A stretch of DNA of 64,000 nt from Fusobacterium sp. CAG:439 (GCA_000438175.1 FR900459.1:37787-101786); one strand, 5' to 3'. Positions 33,853-44,417 are shown, numbered from the stretch's first letter. Numbers and translations: made by a program. The notes: a model not told the origin generated them from the letters alone.

Positions 33853-34722
33853 TTATATTTCCTTTCTGAGTTTTTTTATAACATTTTCAATAATATTCTG
33901 CGGAGTTGATGCACCTGCGGTAACAGCGATACTCTCAGCCTTTTCGATTAAATCTTTGTAATTGTCCAGTTCATCATCTTTTTCAATATGAATTGTTTGG
34001 GTTATATCTTTTAATATTTCAGCCAAATGTGTTGTATTAGCACTCTTTTTAGAACCTGCAACGATAACCAGATCACTTTCTCCGGCAAGTTCTCTTGCCT
34101 CTTTTTGGCGCATTGACGTACTCTGGCAAATAGTATTTGCAATATGAATTTCTTTAGCAATTGAAGTTAAATATTCAACAATGAAATTTAATGTAGAAAT
34201 TCTCTGTGTTGTTTGAACCACAACCCCGACACGTTTATGATTTTTAATTCTTGCTTCAAATTCTTCCAGCTGTTCAACAGAAGCTGCCACAACGACATTA
34301 TCACTCCATAATTCAGCATTTGCTCTAATCGCAATAACTTCCGGATGCTCGGATTTACCTACAATTACGACGAAATAGTTGTCTTTTGCCAGTTCAACTG
34401 CCTTTTGCTGAACTTTTTTAACATCAGGGCAGGTTAAATCAACAGGTTCAAACCCTGCTTTTTTAATTTGTTCAATAACTTGAGGGCTTTCCCCATGACT
34501 TCTTATTACACAAATCCCCTCGCCTTTTTCGGGAATTTCTGTCAATGTTTTAATCCCTAATTTTTCAAGTTCATTGATTACCTGAGTATTATGAATAAGT
34601 TCTCCCAACACAAATACATTTTTGTCGGGGTTTTCGGCTTTTAATTTTTTAACGGTTTCAACGGCTCTTTTTACTCCGTAGCAAAAACCTGCATATTTAG
34701 CTAGTTTAATTTCTTTCGGCAA
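33853..34722 (-). CDS. ispH: 4-hydroxy-3-methylbut-2-enyl diphosphate reductase
   Basis: Last step of the MEP isoprenoid pathway, yielding IPP and DMAPP through a 4Fe-4S cluster. The cluster cysteines are in YAGFCYGVKRAVE (about 13), VDLTCPDVKK (about 97) and IANTICQSTSMRQ (about 193). The motifs GELIHN and SHGESP are also present. 289 residues is normal. The start appears to be TTG 34722 (no in-frame ATG before an upstream stop), with a weak SD, so translation may be modest. Confidence 0.95.
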   Translation of the reverse strand: MPKEIKLAKYAGFCYGVKRAVETVKKLKAENPDKNVFVLGELIHNTQVINELEKLGIKTLTEIPEKGEGICVIRSHGESPQVIEQIKKAGFEPVDLTCPDVKKVQQKAVELAKDNYFVVIVGKSEHPEVIAIRANAELWSDNVVVAASVEQLEEFEARIKNHKRVGVVVQTTQRISTLNFIVEYLTSIAKEIHIANTICQSTSMRQKEARELAGESDLVIVAGSKKSANTTHLAEILKDITQTIHIEKDDELDNYKDLIEKAESIAVTAGASTPQNIIENVIKKLRKEI

Positions 34723-34812
34723 TTTAAAATTGTCTTCTTTCTATAAAACTCGCGATTATCAAACCGCTGTAAAAATATTAAAATATAAAAGTTAAAAAAA
34801 ATCAAGAACAAA

Positions 34813-34836
34813 AAAGCCTCTTTATTAAGAGGCTTT
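34813..34836 (-). terminator. terminator downstream of the 941-aa gene
   Basis: AAAGCCTCTT pairs with AAGAGGCTTT around TATT. On the minus strand it is followed by six Ts. Confidence 0.8.
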
Positions 34837-34864
34837 CTGTTTTCACACCTGCAAATTTTTTACT

Positions 34865-37690
34865 TTATACCATTAAATTACCTTTTTTATCTTTAAGATA
34901 AATTTCTTTTGCATCAAATCCGTAAGGATTTGTAGTATAAGAAGAATTATTTGCTTTTTTATCGTTATCATATTCAATATCATGTTTTTTAGCTATATTC
35001 TGGTATCCGACATCGGAAACAGCTAAAAACTTAACGACATTAGTAATTTTATTGTTTACATCATTCGGCAGTCCCATTGAAAGAAGCATATCAGCTCTGT
35101 CTTTGTCTTTAACAATTGCATTAAACAGATTAACATCAGTTCTTGCAATCATGACATAAATAGTTTTCTTTTGTGCACCGTTAGGGATTGAAGACAACAA
35201 TTTTATTTTTTGTTCCAACGGAAGTTTTTTAAAGTAATTTGCAAAATATTCTCTTTTAACATCAGAAGGCAGTGCATCAAATTCACTTTGAGATAATTGA
35301 ACACCGCTTGCAAGTCTTTCTTGTAAAGACACTGCATCAGATGTTTGAGCAAATTCAATTAAATTATTTCTTGCAGCTGCTTCACCTGTAACTCTCGGGA
35401 GTTCTGTTTCCTGAATATAAGATGGAGCATTTTCAAGATTAGTAACAGCTGCTTCAATAGCTTTTTCATTATTGGATGCATAAACAGTATCCAGAGCCTT
35501 AGCTTGAACTGTCATATCATAATCTTTTATATTAGCTGCGGCATGTTCTTGCACCTCAGAATACTTAGATTGCATAATATCTCTATGCATAGCCAACTGG
35601 CTATCTTTATGACAATCTTTAATTTGATCTGCTAACGAATTTGAATATTTAATTGCATCTTCTTCATTAAATTGTTGTTCAATTCTCTTATGAACCATTG
35701 AAAATACTTTTGTTAGATTTTCTTTATCTAATTTTGCAACAATACCATTTTCAGCAACTGCTGCTGTTGCTTTTTTTGATTTTTGGGTTGCAATATCCAA
35801 AGATGTAATTTGAGCTTTACCTTTTAATTTATCTGCATTGTTTGCAGCATACACTTGTAATTCTTCTTTTGCATTTTCATGAGCTTGCAACTCTATTACA
35901 GCTGCATCCTGCTTATCTACATCATCAATTGTTGTGGCAACATCATAACCTAATTTTTGGATTTCAACATTTTCATTACCAGCCGCCATTTTGGATGAAT
36001 AAATAACCTTTTTATCATCATGCTCTGCACCGGAACAGCTGGCAGCTTGCAAGATAATCCCACTGGTTTTAGCAGCGGCACGAGCTTCTTCTTGCTCAAA
36101 CTTATTATCAGATTTCAATCCAATGTTCATTGTTTCTACGGATGTAGAATACTGGTCTTTGTCCAAATATTCAGTTGCAAGAGCTGCTTTTCCAATTAAA
36201 TCACCATCTTTTAATAATTCCGGGTATTCTTTTGAATACATTGCAAATAATTTTGAAGAAGCAGACCCATTATAAAATTTAACAGCTGTTTTAACATATT
36301 CAGAACGTTGTTCTGGAGTCATTCCTTTACATTTTTTATCAATGAAAGCTTTTACAGCGCCAGCTTCCATATTAGAACCTTTGATATGTTCTTTTATTTC
36401 AGAACCGTATACTTCTAAATCATTTACTACAGATTTCTCAAATTCTGTTTCAGGTTTAGGCATAGCTTTTTGAAAAGCTTTTAGTTCTTCTAATTCTTTT
36501 TTTGCATTAACGTCTGAAGGGTTTAATCTTTCTTCTAGAAGAGATAGAAGCCCTTGTTCTTCTGATGTTAAAGCTTCGCCTTTTGTTTGCTTAGTCTTTA
36601 TAGCATCATACTCTGCCTGCAATTTCTCAAGATTTGCCGCTCTTGATTTTTTTATTTCTCTTTGTCCTGCAGGAGTGTTAACATAACGATTCAAATCTGC
36701 CAATTTAGCTTCTTCATCATTAGTTAATTGTACACCTTTATCTTGTTTTGCTTTTAAAGCATCATAAAGTAATTGTTCTTCATTTAAATTATAATATTTT
36801 ATATATTGTCTTGCATCTGATGGGCATAATTCAAGATCTTTAAGACCTTTTTCTTTACCAACAATATCTGAAACCTGAGAAGAAATTAACTTCCAATGAG
36901 AAATATATTCTCTGTCAGCTTCATTCAAAGACTCCGGATCAAGTTGTTCTGCTTCATTCAAATATTCATCAATGGCATTATAACGTTCAGCATCATCCTT
37001 ATGCATAAACTCAACATAAGAAACACCTTCTTTATTTGCTGTTTGAATACCATTCATTACAATATCTGCTGCAGTACCTATATCTTCAGCTTTTTCTAAA
37101 TTTGCATCATCAGGCAAATTAATTAAGAGCTTTAACTGTTCAAATTTATCACTTGAATTTATACTTGCTTTAAACTTTTCAACAAGTTTATGTCTTTGTT
37201 CCGGAGTTAGAGCATCCCATTGTTCTTCAGAATGAGGTTCCGAAATATAACCGCCGCTGTGATTTTTTGTACCATAAATATATTGACTTTTTACAAATTC
37301 TGTAACGCAAGCATCTACTTTTTTTACTGTGGATAGTTTGTTAAACTCTGACTTATTGAAAAATCCATAATTATCTTGAGCATCAAAAGATTGTTCCGGT
37401 TTTGAATTTCCATTATTAGCATCTTCTAATTTTTGAGAAGAAGCTTGTCTCATTTCTGTCTTTAAATTATTAACCAGTTCTAATTGTTTGTCTATTTGTA
37501 ATGCCTTAAAATCAGGATATTTGCTAATTAAAAGCATCAATTCATCTTGAGTAAGATCTAATTTCTTTAATAATTTTTCGGTTTCCGAATTAGCTACCAT
37601 TATAGAATTAGGCGAAGCAGTATTAGTACTTGAAACCTTACTTTCAACACTTGGAATATTATTATTAAAATTTACTGAATTAACGCTCAT
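34865..37690 (-). CDS. large helical protein of unknown function, 941 aa
   Basis: I do not recognise it. The sequence is hydrophilic, mostly helical, Lys/Glu/Ala-rich, with no signal peptide or membrane helix. Residues about 55-95 (LDLTQDELMLLISKYPDFKALQIDKQLELV) and about 270-400 (YNLNEEQLLYDALKAKQDKGVQLTNDEEAKL and EYDAIKTKQTKGEALTSEEQGLL) contain related helical segments, suggesting internal repeats. The N-terminus is Ser/Asn-rich. Size and composition recall secreted or scaffold proteins, but nothing proves that. It is followed by its own terminator and lies downstream of the 364-aa gene on the same strand. Confidence 0.6.
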   Translation of the reverse strand: MSVNSVNFNNNIPSVESKVSSTNTASPNSIMVANSETEKLLKKLDLTQDELMLLISKYPDFKALQIDKQLELVNNLKTEMRQASSQKLEDANNGNSKPEQSFDAQDNYGFFNKSEFNKLSTVKKVDACVTEFVKSQYIYGTKNHSGGYISEPHSEEQWDALTPEQRHKLVEKFKASINSSDKFEQLKLLINLPDDANLEKAEDIGTAADIVMNGIQTANKEGVSYVEFMHKDDAERYNAIDEYLNEAEQLDPESLNEADREYISHWKLISSQVSDIVGKEKGLKDLELCPSDARQYIKYYNLNEEQLLYDALKAKQDKGVQLTNDEEAKLADLNRYVNTPAGQREIKKSRAANLEKLQAEYDAIKTKQTKGEALTSEEQGLLSLLEERLNPSDVNAKKELEELKAFQKAMPKPETEFEKSVVNDLEVYGSEIKEHIKGSNMEAGAVKAFIDKKCKGMTPEQRSEYVKTAVKFYNGSASSKLFAMYSKEYPELLKDGDLIGKAALATEYLDKDQYSTSVETMNIGLKSDNKFEQEEARAAAKTSGIILQAASCSGAEHDDKKVIYSSKMAAGNENVEIQKLGYDVATTIDDVDKQDAAVIELQAHENAKEELQVYAANNADKLKGKAQITSLDIATQKSKKATAAVAENGIVAKLDKENLTKVFSMVHKRIEQQFNEEDAIKYSNSLADQIKDCHKDSQLAMHRDIMQSKYSEVQEHAAANIKDYDMTVQAKALDTVYASNNEKAIEAAVTNLENAPSYIQETELPRVTGEAAARNNLIEFAQTSDAVSLQERLASGVQLSQSEFDALPSDVKREYFANYFKKLPLEQKIKLLSSIPNGAQKKTIYVMIARTDVNLFNAIVKDKDRADMLLSMGLPNDVNNKITNVVKFLAVSDVGYQNIAKKHDIEYDNDKKANNSSYTTNPYGFDAKEIYLKDKKGNLMV

Positions 37691-37780
37691 AGCTACTCTC
37701 GAATTTTACAACTATACATGTAAAAACATACCCTTTTGGGCTATTTCAACATGACATAAAAATGTTACATAAGTTAATAA

Positions 37781-38875
37781 TTATTCAACTTCACTCATTG
37801 GCATTAATGCACCTTTTGTAGTTGTCATATATTCTGAATTTACTTGCCATACTCCGGAAAGTTTTGCTGCATTTTTAAACTGATCATTATTAAATACTTG
37901 TATTAAAATATTTGCTAATTGATCATCTATTAAAGCGTAAGTTCTATCTCCACCTTCAAGAGTTACCAATGAATATTTGATTTTCAATGGATTTGAAGAT
38001 TTAGGGTTAATAGTTGCATTATACAATGTAACATCTCTTACCCACAGTTCAGGATTGTCATTCTTTTTGATAGTAACCATCTCTGCATCATTCATGTTGT
38101 CATCGGTAGAATAATAACCTAACCAGTATTTGTCATTTCCGATAGTAACTTCTTGAGAACCAGCTAACTTACCATATGATTTTTTAGGAATAGCATCCTT
38201 CATAATGTTATAATTTGCAACATTCTGCATACTTATCTGATCGTGACGTAACGACCTGTTTTCTTTATGGACTGCAATATCTGCTTTATTATTTGGAGAT
38301 TTTATTGCTGATTCTACATAAGCAACTTTTTCTTTATCAAATATAGGTCTAGTTTGTCCATCTACATTGATACTTTTTACATTAAATGATAATCCTTTTG
38401 TACCATCATCAGAAATTAAATCATAAGTTATATCACTATAATCTGTAACCGGCTTTTCACTTGATGATGTTTTTAAGAATCCGCCCATATCTACCATAGA
38501 CGATACCCCATACATTATTTTATCGAAATTTTTACTATTATCTTTAGTATTTACAAGACCTATAGTTGAAGATATATACAAAGAAGGACTTTCTACATCA
38601 ATAAATGTTTCCTGTCCGACTAGTCTTCCTTTTTCCACTCCGCTATCATTCATTTCTATTGAATTACCATTATCTATAGGCACTTGGATATCATTAGCAG
38701 AAGAACTTGCCATAGGGCTCATAGCCAAAACTGTTGCAGCTAATGGAACAGCAAGCTTATGAGATACAGGATTGGATGAATGTCCGTTATTAGAATGCTT
38801 TTTCTTTTTTCCTTCAAAGTTTAACTGATTGTAAGTTTTTACCAGTGATACTGATGATACAGGTCTGATTGTCAT
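37781..38875 (-). CDS. hypothetical protein, 364 aa, internal hydrophobic segment
   Basis: No recognised family. The N-terminus MTIRPVSSVSLVKTYNQLNFEG is followed by a basic Lys/His/Asn stretch and then a hydrophobic segment (about 42-58, LAVPLAATVLAMSPMASSSA) that could be a late signal or anchor. The rest is a soluble beta-rich domain. GGGG precedes the ATG at long spacing. It lies 90 bases upstream of the 941-aa gene on the same strand, so the two may be functionally linked. Confidence 0.55.
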   Translation of the reverse strand: MTIRPVSSVSLVKTYNQLNFEGKKKKHSNNGHSSNPVSHKLAVPLAATVLAMSPMASSSANDIQVPIDNGNSIEMNDSGVEKGRLVGQETFIDVESPSLYISSTIGLVNTKDNSKNFDKIMYGVSSMVDMGGFLKTSSSEKPVTDYSDITYDLISDDGTKGLSFNVKSINVDGQTRPIFDKEKVAYVESAIKSPNNKADIAVHKENRSLRHDQISMQNVANYNIMKDAIPKKSYGKLAGSQEVTIGNDKYWLGYYSTDDNMNDAEMVTIKKNDNPELWVRDVTLYNATINPKSSNPLKIKYSLVTLEGGDRTYALIDDQLANILIQVFNNDQFKNAAKLSGVWQVNSEYMTTTKGALMPMSEVE

Positions 38876-39142
38876 AGTCGTTTTTACCCCTATTTTTTAT
38901 TTTTACTTAAATTTTTCTTCGCTAAATTAAGGCAAGTCAAAAAAATTTTTTGCTACCTTATTTATTCATTAATTCCCTTTAAATCGTATTATATCAACTC
39001 ATACGAGGATTTGTAAAATAGTATATACGATATTAACATTTTGTTACACTTGCACCGTTTTTTTGTTTGTTGTACGGTACATGTGTATATTAAATGAAGC
39101 TTTATAGCGATGATATATATCAGTAAAAGAAGGAGAACTCAA

Positions 39143-40102
39143 ATGAGTGAAAGAAAATTAGTTGGAACAGGAGAAATGTTCAAAAAAGCATTAGCCGGCG
39201 GTTATGCTATTGGTGCTTACAACGTTAACAACATGGAAATTTTGCAGGGTATTGCTGAAGCTGCAGAAGAAACTCAATCACCTATTATTTTACAGGTTTC
39301 TGCAGGTGCTAGAAAATACGCTAACCAAACTTACTTAATCAAATTGGTTGAAGCTGCTCTGGCTACTACTACAGTACCTATCGCTTTACACTTAGACCAC
39401 GGTGCTGATTTTGAAATTTGTAAAGCTTGTATTGACGGCGGTTTCTCATCTGTTATGATTGACGGTTCAAGATTCCCGTTAGAAGAAAACATCAAATTAA
39501 CTAAACAGGTAGTTGATTACGCTCATCCGCGCGGAGTTTCAGTTGAAGCTGAACTTGGTAAACTTGCAGGTGTTGAAGATGATGTTAAAGTTCATGCAAA
39601 AGATTCAACTTACACTGATCCAGAAGAAGCTGCAAGATTTGTTAAAGAAACAGGCTGTGATTCATTAGCTGTTGCTATCGGAACTTCTCACGGTGCTTAC
39701 AAATTCTCAGGCGAAGCTAAATTAGACTTCGAAAGACTTGCAGAAATCAAAAAAGCTGTTAACGAAGCTGTTGGATATGACTTCCCGTTAGTATTACACG
39801 GTTCATCTTCAGTTCCTGCCGAATTCGTTGCTAAATGCAACCAGTACGGCGGTCAATTACCGAACGCTCAAGGTGTTCCTGAAGATATGTTAGCTTATGC
39901 TTCTAAACACGGTGTTGCTAAAATTAACATCGATACAGACTTAAGATTAGCTATGACTTCAACAATCAGAGAATTCTTTGTTGAACATCCTGAAAAATTC
40001 GACCCGCGTGAATATATGGGACCTGGCAGAACTGCAGTTAAAGAAATGGTTATGCACAAAATGCGCGACGTTCTTGGCACAGCAGGTCACGCTCAAGATT
40101 AA
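39143..40102 (+). CDS. fba: class II fructose-1,6-bisphosphate aldolase
   Basis: Zinc-dependent glycolytic aldolase. AAGGAG lies before ATG 39143; an upstream in-frame ATG lacks an SD. The 319 residues show AYNVNNMEI, the metal ligand in HLDHGAD (about 83-88), EAELGKLAGVEDDV, the second metal histidines in ATSHGAYK-like IGTSHGAYKF and VLHGSSS, and the substrate loop KINIDTDLRLA. It is a single gene between a long 5' region and a bidirectional terminator. Confidence 0.96.
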   Translation: MSERKLVGTGEMFKKALAGGYAIGAYNVNNMEILQGIAEAAEETQSPIILQVSAGARKYANQTYLIKLVEAALATTTVPIALHLDHGADFEICKACIDGGFSSVMIDGSRFPLEENIKLTKQVVDYAHPRGVSVEAELGKLAGVEDDVKVHAKDSTYTDPEEAARFVKETGCDSLAVAIGTSHGAYKFSGEAKLDFERLAEIKKAVNEAVGYDFPLVLHGSSSVPAEFVAKCNQYGGQLPNAQGVPEDMLAYASKHGVAKINIDTDLRLAMTSTIREFFVEHPEKFDPREYMGPGRTAVKEMVMHKMRDVLGTAGHAQD

Positions 40103-40150
40103 TCACATAATACGAAACAAAAAAAGAACCGACCCATATACATAAAATAA

Positions 40151-40178
40151 AAAGAGAACTGAATTATCAGTTCTCTTT
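40151..40178. terminator. bidirectional terminator, fba / ftsZ
   Basis: A 12-bp perfect stem, AAAGAGAACTGA with TCAGTTCTCTTT, around ATTA. Confidence 0.85.
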
Positions 40179-40215
40179 CATCTTTTTCATCTTCCAACTT
40201 AGTTAGTGTGATTTA

Positions 40216-41403
40216 TTACTTTTTCAAGAAATCCGGAATTTCAATGTTAGTGAAGCTTGGAGAAACTTCGGGCATTGAACTTCTTCTTACTGTCTGCTGA
40301 GGCTGAGATGTTAAGTTAGAGTTTGAATTAAATGTTCCTGCAAAGAAATCAGAAGCACTTAATTGTTTAACCTCAGTTTTTTCTTCGGGTTTCTGACTTT
40401 TCATTTCAAAGCCTGTTGCAATAACAGTAATTTGAATTTCACCTTGAATATTTTCATTAACGGCAGTACCGATAATTACGGTAGCATCATCATTTACTGC
40501 ATCGTGAATAATATTAGCGGCATCAGAAATTTCATGAAGCGTCATATCAGGTCCGCCTGTAATATTAACGATTACACCTGTTGCACCGTTGATTGAAGAT
40601 TCAAGAAGCTGAGAGTTAATAGCGATTTCAGCAGCTTTAACAGCTCTGCCTTCACCCTGACCGCGTCCTATACCCATAAGAGCAGAACCTGATGCCTGCA
40701 TAACGCATTTAACATCGGCAAAGTCAACGTTAATAAGACCGGGAACTGTAATAATATCAGAAATACCTTGAACACCTCTTAAAAGAACTTCATCAACAAT
40801 GATAAACGATTCTGTTAATGAAACCTGTCTGTCAACAACCTGAAGTAATTTGTCATTAGGAACAACGATAACTGCATCAACAGCTTCTCTAAGTTTTTCC
40901 AAACCTTGATTAGCCTGATTTTGTCTTTTACGTCCTTCCCAGGTAAAAGGTTTTGTAACAACAGCAATAGTTAAAATACCTAATTCTTTAGCGATTTTAG
41001 CAACCACGGGAGCAGCGCCTGTTCCTGTTCCGCCGCCCATACCTGCAGTGATAAATACCATATCAGCACCGTCTAAAGCTTCTGTTATTTCCTGTTGTGC
41101 TTCTTCAGCAGCTTTTTCACCTACCGAAGGATCTCCGCCTGCACCGAGCCCGGCTGTAGACTTAGCACCCAGTTGAATTCTGTTTTTAGTCTGTCCGTAT
41201 TCCAGAACTTGTAAATCTGTATTCATTAACCAGAACTCTACACCTGAAAGTCCTGCTTTAATCATTCGGTTAACTGCATTACCGCCGCCGCCGCCGACAC
41301 CGATAACTTTGATGTTGGTAGGGTTAATTGGAGACCTTTGAGTTTGATCATTGCTTGTTGTTTCATCTTTTTTAGCAAAGATATCTGATACGAAATTTTC
41401 CAC
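40216..41403 (-). CDS. ftsZ: cell division GTPase FtsZ
   Basis: Tubulin homologue that forms the Z ring at midcell. The 395 residues show [13 protein letters not shown] (about 35-47), the tubulin signature [13 protein letters not shown] (about 122-134), [16 protein letters not shown] sequence and the T7 region NVDFADV. After a variable linker, the C-terminal peptide IEIPDFLKK would bind SepF or FtsA. The start is GTG behind AGAGGT. nadK, sepF and yggS lie upstream on the same strand, with one prepilin inserted between. Confidence 0.97.
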   Translation of the reverse strand: MENFVSDIFAKKDETTSNDQTQRSPINPTNIKVIGVGGGGGNAVNRMIKAGLSGVEFWLMNTDLQVLEYGQTKNRIQLGAKSTAGLGAGGDPSVGEKAAEEAQQEITEALDGADMVFITAGMGGGTGTGAAPVVAKIAKELGILTIAVVTKPFTWEGRKRQNQANQGLEKLREAVDAVIVVPNDKLLQVVDRQVSLTESFIIVDEVLLRGVQGISDIITVPGLINVDFADVKCVMQASGSALMGIGRGQGEGRAVKAAEIAINSQLLESSINGATGVIVNITGGPDMTLHEISDAANIIHDAVNDDATVIIGTAVNENIQGEIQITVIATGFEMKSQKPEEKTEVKQLSASDFFAGTFNSNSNLTSQPQQTVRRSSMPEVSPSFTNIEIPDFLKK

Positions 41404-41569
41404 TTTTTTACCTCTTTTATGTAATTGTATAGTTGTCTATCTACAATAGTATAATAACATACTATTTTAAATAGAAAAAAAGTACAATAATTTACCTGTA
41501 ATTATGAACAAAATTTAATATAAATCGCTGTATTGCAAATATAATAAGAAAAACGGCATGCCCTTAATA

Positions 41570-42370
41570 TTATTTAACATAAGCCGGAGGCATTGCCCAG
41601 TGAAGTTTATTTCTTAAAATCGAATAAAACTCAGAATTTTCAAGCAGAGCAAGTTTTGCGGTATAATCGGATTTTGTAATTTCAATTTCCGAACTGAATT
41701 CGTACAGTTCCTGTCCGTCTGTGGATAAAACATATTTAGCCTTATCATCCGTGCATACCGTAATTTTTTCGCAATCAGGAACTACAATCGGTCTTGCAGT
41801 AAGGGTATGCGGGCATATAGGAACAATTACAAAGGCTTTTAAAGCAGGATTTAATACAGGTCCGCCTGCTGAAAGTCCGTATGCAGTAGAGCCTGTAGGG
41901 GTAGCAACAATTATTCCGTCTGCCAGATAATCGCAAACGTATTTACCGTTTATTTTTAATGAAAATCTTGAAGTTCTGCCAAAATCGCGGCCTTTGATTA
42001 CAAAATCATTCAATGCCGTAAAATCAGAGCTTTGCAGCATTATTCTATCCTCAACGACAAACTTTCCGTCTAAAATTTCATCAACAGATTTTTCTATATC
42101 TTCTTTTGAGGACTGCGAAAGAAACCCCAGGCGCCCGAGATTAATCCCGAAAATCGGCGTCTTATATTTTGCATAAAATCTTGTGGTTTTTAAAATTGTT
42201 CCGTCGCCTCCGATTACAAAGACAAAATCAAAACCCTCTTTAAGACCGTCAATATTTAAAACTGTTGTATTTATGCCTTTACTTGAAAGGATTGTGACGA
42301 GTTTATCTTTTACTTCAACAGAATGTGATATTTCCTGATTATAACAAACTGCAAAATTTTTCATTTCCAT
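41570..42370 (-). CDS. nadK: NAD kinase
   Basis: Phosphorylates NAD to NADP. The 266 residues carry the catalytic GGDGTILKT (about 55-63), NLGRLGFLS (about 77-85) and TPTGSTAYGLSAGGP (about 160-174). The start is either of two ATGs, 42370 or 42364. No strong SD is visible. It lies between ftsZ and a prepilin gene on the same strand. Confidence 0.94.
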   Translation of the reverse strand: MEMKNFAVCYNQEISHSVEVKDKLVTILSSKGINTTVLNIDGLKEGFDFVFVIGGDGTILKTTRFYAKYKTPIFGINLGRLGFLSQSSKEDIEKSVDEILDGKFVVEDRIMLQSSDFTALNDFVIKGRDFGRTSRFSLKINGKYVCDYLADGIIVATPTGSTAYGLSAGGPVLNPALKAFVIVPICPHTLTARPIVVPDCEKITVCTDDKAKYVLSTDGQELYEFSSEIEITKSDYTAKLALLENSEFYSILRNKLHWAMPPAYVK

Positions 42371-42417
42371 AACGAAGAAAATATAGCATAATATTTAATT
42401 TTAAGCAAATTGAATAT

Positions 42418-43106
42418 CTAGTAATTCATCTCCCAGTTATCGTTAAGAATTTGTCCGAAAGGCTTCCAGTTAGCATCCGCACTATTTCTTTCATCTTCCG
42501 TCAAAGGAAGCGAAACAGCATTGTAATTAAAAGTATCAATTGCCCCGCTGCTGTATACTGCCATATAAAAAGTATCTCTGCCAAGTATATTAGGACCTTT
42601 TTGCCCGTTAGTATCGACAAGAATATTCATAACTTTGCTTATTTTACCGTCATTTACATAAATTGGACGTACTGACGCACCGTTTGCCAGAACAAAAGAT
42701 GTACTGCTGTGACCATCCAAAACATTTACGTCATCAGTTGAATTTAAGTATTTATATGAATTCGCGAAGCAAGGAGTTAATGAATTTTCGCAAGTTTGAA
42801 CAATCTTAAAGTAATCAGTAATAAATTCCTGTGCTTTAGCATTCGAATTAATACCTGCCTCGGTAAGATTTAGAGCATTTTTATCGGTCAAATACATCGT
42901 TACCGCCTGCGAAATCTCATTATAAACTTTATGTAATTGAGTTACATAAGTCTTTTTTTGATGATTTTGCATTAAAGAAGGCACTGTCATTGCGGAGACA
43001 ACACCTATAATGCCAAGTGTTACTAACACTTCTGCCAGTGTAAACGCGTGAGAAGAAGCTAAGAAACGCCCCCCCCCCGACATTTAAATAATCTAAAAAA
43101 TTTCAT
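42418..43106 (-). CDS. type IV prepilin-like protein, start out of frame at G10 tract
   Basis: AAAGGAG lies 6 bases before ATG 43106. The reading MKFFRLFKCR then G10 (43069-43078) stops at TAG as written. One extra G gives GGGRFLASSHA and FTLAEVLVTLGIIGVVSAM (689 nt plus 1 is divisible by 3). An internal ATG at 43083 is in frame but has no SD. The body has LVDTNGQKGPNILGRD-like sequence and ends NDNWEMNY. The promoter is TTGAAA-17-TATAAT. The 5' 204 bp match the 24146 gene with two differences, while the C-terminal halves differ. Confidence 0.78.
43069..43078. repeat. C10/G10 homopolymer, tract 5
   Basis: Ten Gs on the coding strand in the prepilin leader at 43106. The flanks are identical to tract 3. 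Confidence 0.95.
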
Positions 43107-43166
43107 AAATAGCTCCTTTCTTTATTTATTATATCAAAAGTTCCTGACTATTTCAATAATATAAAT

Positions 43167-43191
43167 AAAAAAAAGAGGCATTAAATGCCTC
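43167..43191 (-). terminator. terminator downstream of sepF
   Basis: On the minus strand GAGGCATTTAATGCCTC folds into a short stem followed by about eight Ts. It separates sepF from the prepilin promoter. Confidence 0.7.
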
Positions 43192-43228
43192 CTATTCAAC
43201 TATCTCTCTCTTTCTCATATTATTTTGA

Positions 43229-43732
43229 CTATTGTAAAGGAGCTCTCCACAATGAGTCATTAAATTTATTCTGGTTAGCATTAACGTCAACAGACAAAGT
43301 AACGTTGCTCGGAGTAAATACAAATACTAAATCACCGACTTTTTGAGGTTTGCCGTCAAGAGCGTGAGCAGCACCGCAAACAAAGTCAATTGTTCTTTGT
43401 GATTGTTCTTTATCTAAAAGATGAAGGTTTAAAACGATTGTCTTTCTGTTTCTGAGATGTTGAACAATAGTAGCAGCATCTTCGAAAGAACGCGGTTCCA
43501 TAACTTTAACTTCATAACCTTTAAAGTTAGGATGACTTACAACTTTAATATCGTTTGTTCTGTCAACTGAAGGCTGTTGGAATGAATACTCGGGCTGAAG
43601 TGCCAAATTATCCTGAACAGGATAATCTTCATCAACTTCCTGAGCCATTTCATCAAAAATAGTTTCTCTCGGTTCAAATCCTTTTACTAAAAAATCTACT
43701 ACTGATTTAATTTTGTCTGTTACTACTGCCAC
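43229..43732 (-). CDS. sepF: cell division protein SepF
   Basis: FtsZ-binding membrane anchor used in cyanobacteria and Gram-positives. The 167 residues have an N-terminal amphipathic start (VVTDKIKSVVDFLVKGF), an acidic linker, and a C-terminal SepF domain (about 75-155) with EVKVMEPRSFEDAATIVQHLRNRKTIVLNLH and DFVCGAAHALDG. The start is GTG behind GGAGG. It lies 22 bases after yggS, matching the widespread yggS-sepF pair near ftsZ. Confidence 0.95.
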   Translation of the reverse strand: MAVVTDKIKSVVDFLVKGFEPRETIFDEMAQEVDEDYPVQDNLALQPEYSFQQPSVDRTNDIKVVSHPNFKGYEVKVMEPRSFEDAATIVQHLRNRKTIVLNLHLLDKEQSQRTIDFVCGAAHALDGKPQKVGDLVFVFTPSNVTLSVDVNANQNKFNDSLWRAPLQ

Positions 43733-43754
43733 CGTTTTTCCTCCGTTTATCTTA

Positions 43755-44417
43755 CTATATAAATAATTTTCTACCTATCCTTAACATTGTTGCACCGTGC
43801 TTAACCGCAATTTTGTAATCCTGGCTCATTCCCATTGAAAGTTCTTTTAGAGAGCAGTTAAAATCTGTTTCAAGCTTATTTCTGATTTGTGCAACTTCTT
43901 CAAACAGCCTGTTTAATTCATCTTCCGGCGCGCCTAGCGGAGCCATATTCATCAATCCTGCAATGTTTATATTGGGAAGCGATTTTATTGAGATAAAAAT
44001 GTCGAAAATTTCCTGTTTGGAAAACCCGAATTTCTGAACTTCATCTGCGTTATTAACCTGAAGAAGAATATTCTGAACTTTCCCTGTGTTTTGAGCTTCA
44101 TCCGATATAGCTTTTGCAAGTTTATATGAATCTACGGAATGTATATAATCAAAATTCGCTACAGCCTTTTTAACTTTATTGGTTTGAAGATGTCCTATGA
44201 AATGGAACCTTGAATTATTTCTTACATCCGCGGGAAGATTATTAATCTTCGTGATTGCCTCAATTACTCTTGATTCTGCGAAATCTCTTAATCCTGCATT
44301 ATATGCGTTAATTACAGCGGTTTCATCAAAATATTTTGTAACTGCGATAATATTTGGTTTATAAGGTGCGATTTCTTCCTGTATTTGTAAAAGATTTTCT
44401 TTAACCGTATGTTCCAT
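43755..44417 (-). CDS. yggS: PLP homeostasis protein (YggS/YlmE family)
   Basis: Non-catalytic pyridoxal phosphate-binding barrel that buffers PLP and affects amino acid metabolism. The 220 residues show IIAVTKYFD with the PLP lysine (about 27), FHFIGHLQTNKVKK, VQKFGFSKQEI, LMNMAPLG and the phosphate-binding ELSMGMSQDYKIAVKHGATMLRIG. The position before sepF is typical. GGAT-type SD upstream. Confidence 0.94.
   Translation of the reverse strand: MEHTVKENLLQIQEEIAPYKPNIIAVTKYFDETAVINAYNAGLRDFAESRVIEAITKINNLPADVRNNSRFHFIGHLQTNKVKKAVANFDYIHSVDSYKLAKAISDEAQNTGKVQNILLQVNNADEVQKFGFSKQEIFDIFISIKSLPNINIAGLMNMAPLGAPEDELNRLFEEVAQIRNKLETDFNCSLKELSMGMSQDYKIAVKHGATMLRIGRKLFI

Noticed and set aside
34865..37690. 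Plus-strand reading frames inside the 941-aa gene
   Set aside because: Short, without ribosome-binding sites, and fully covered by a long minus-strand gene with ordinary codon use.
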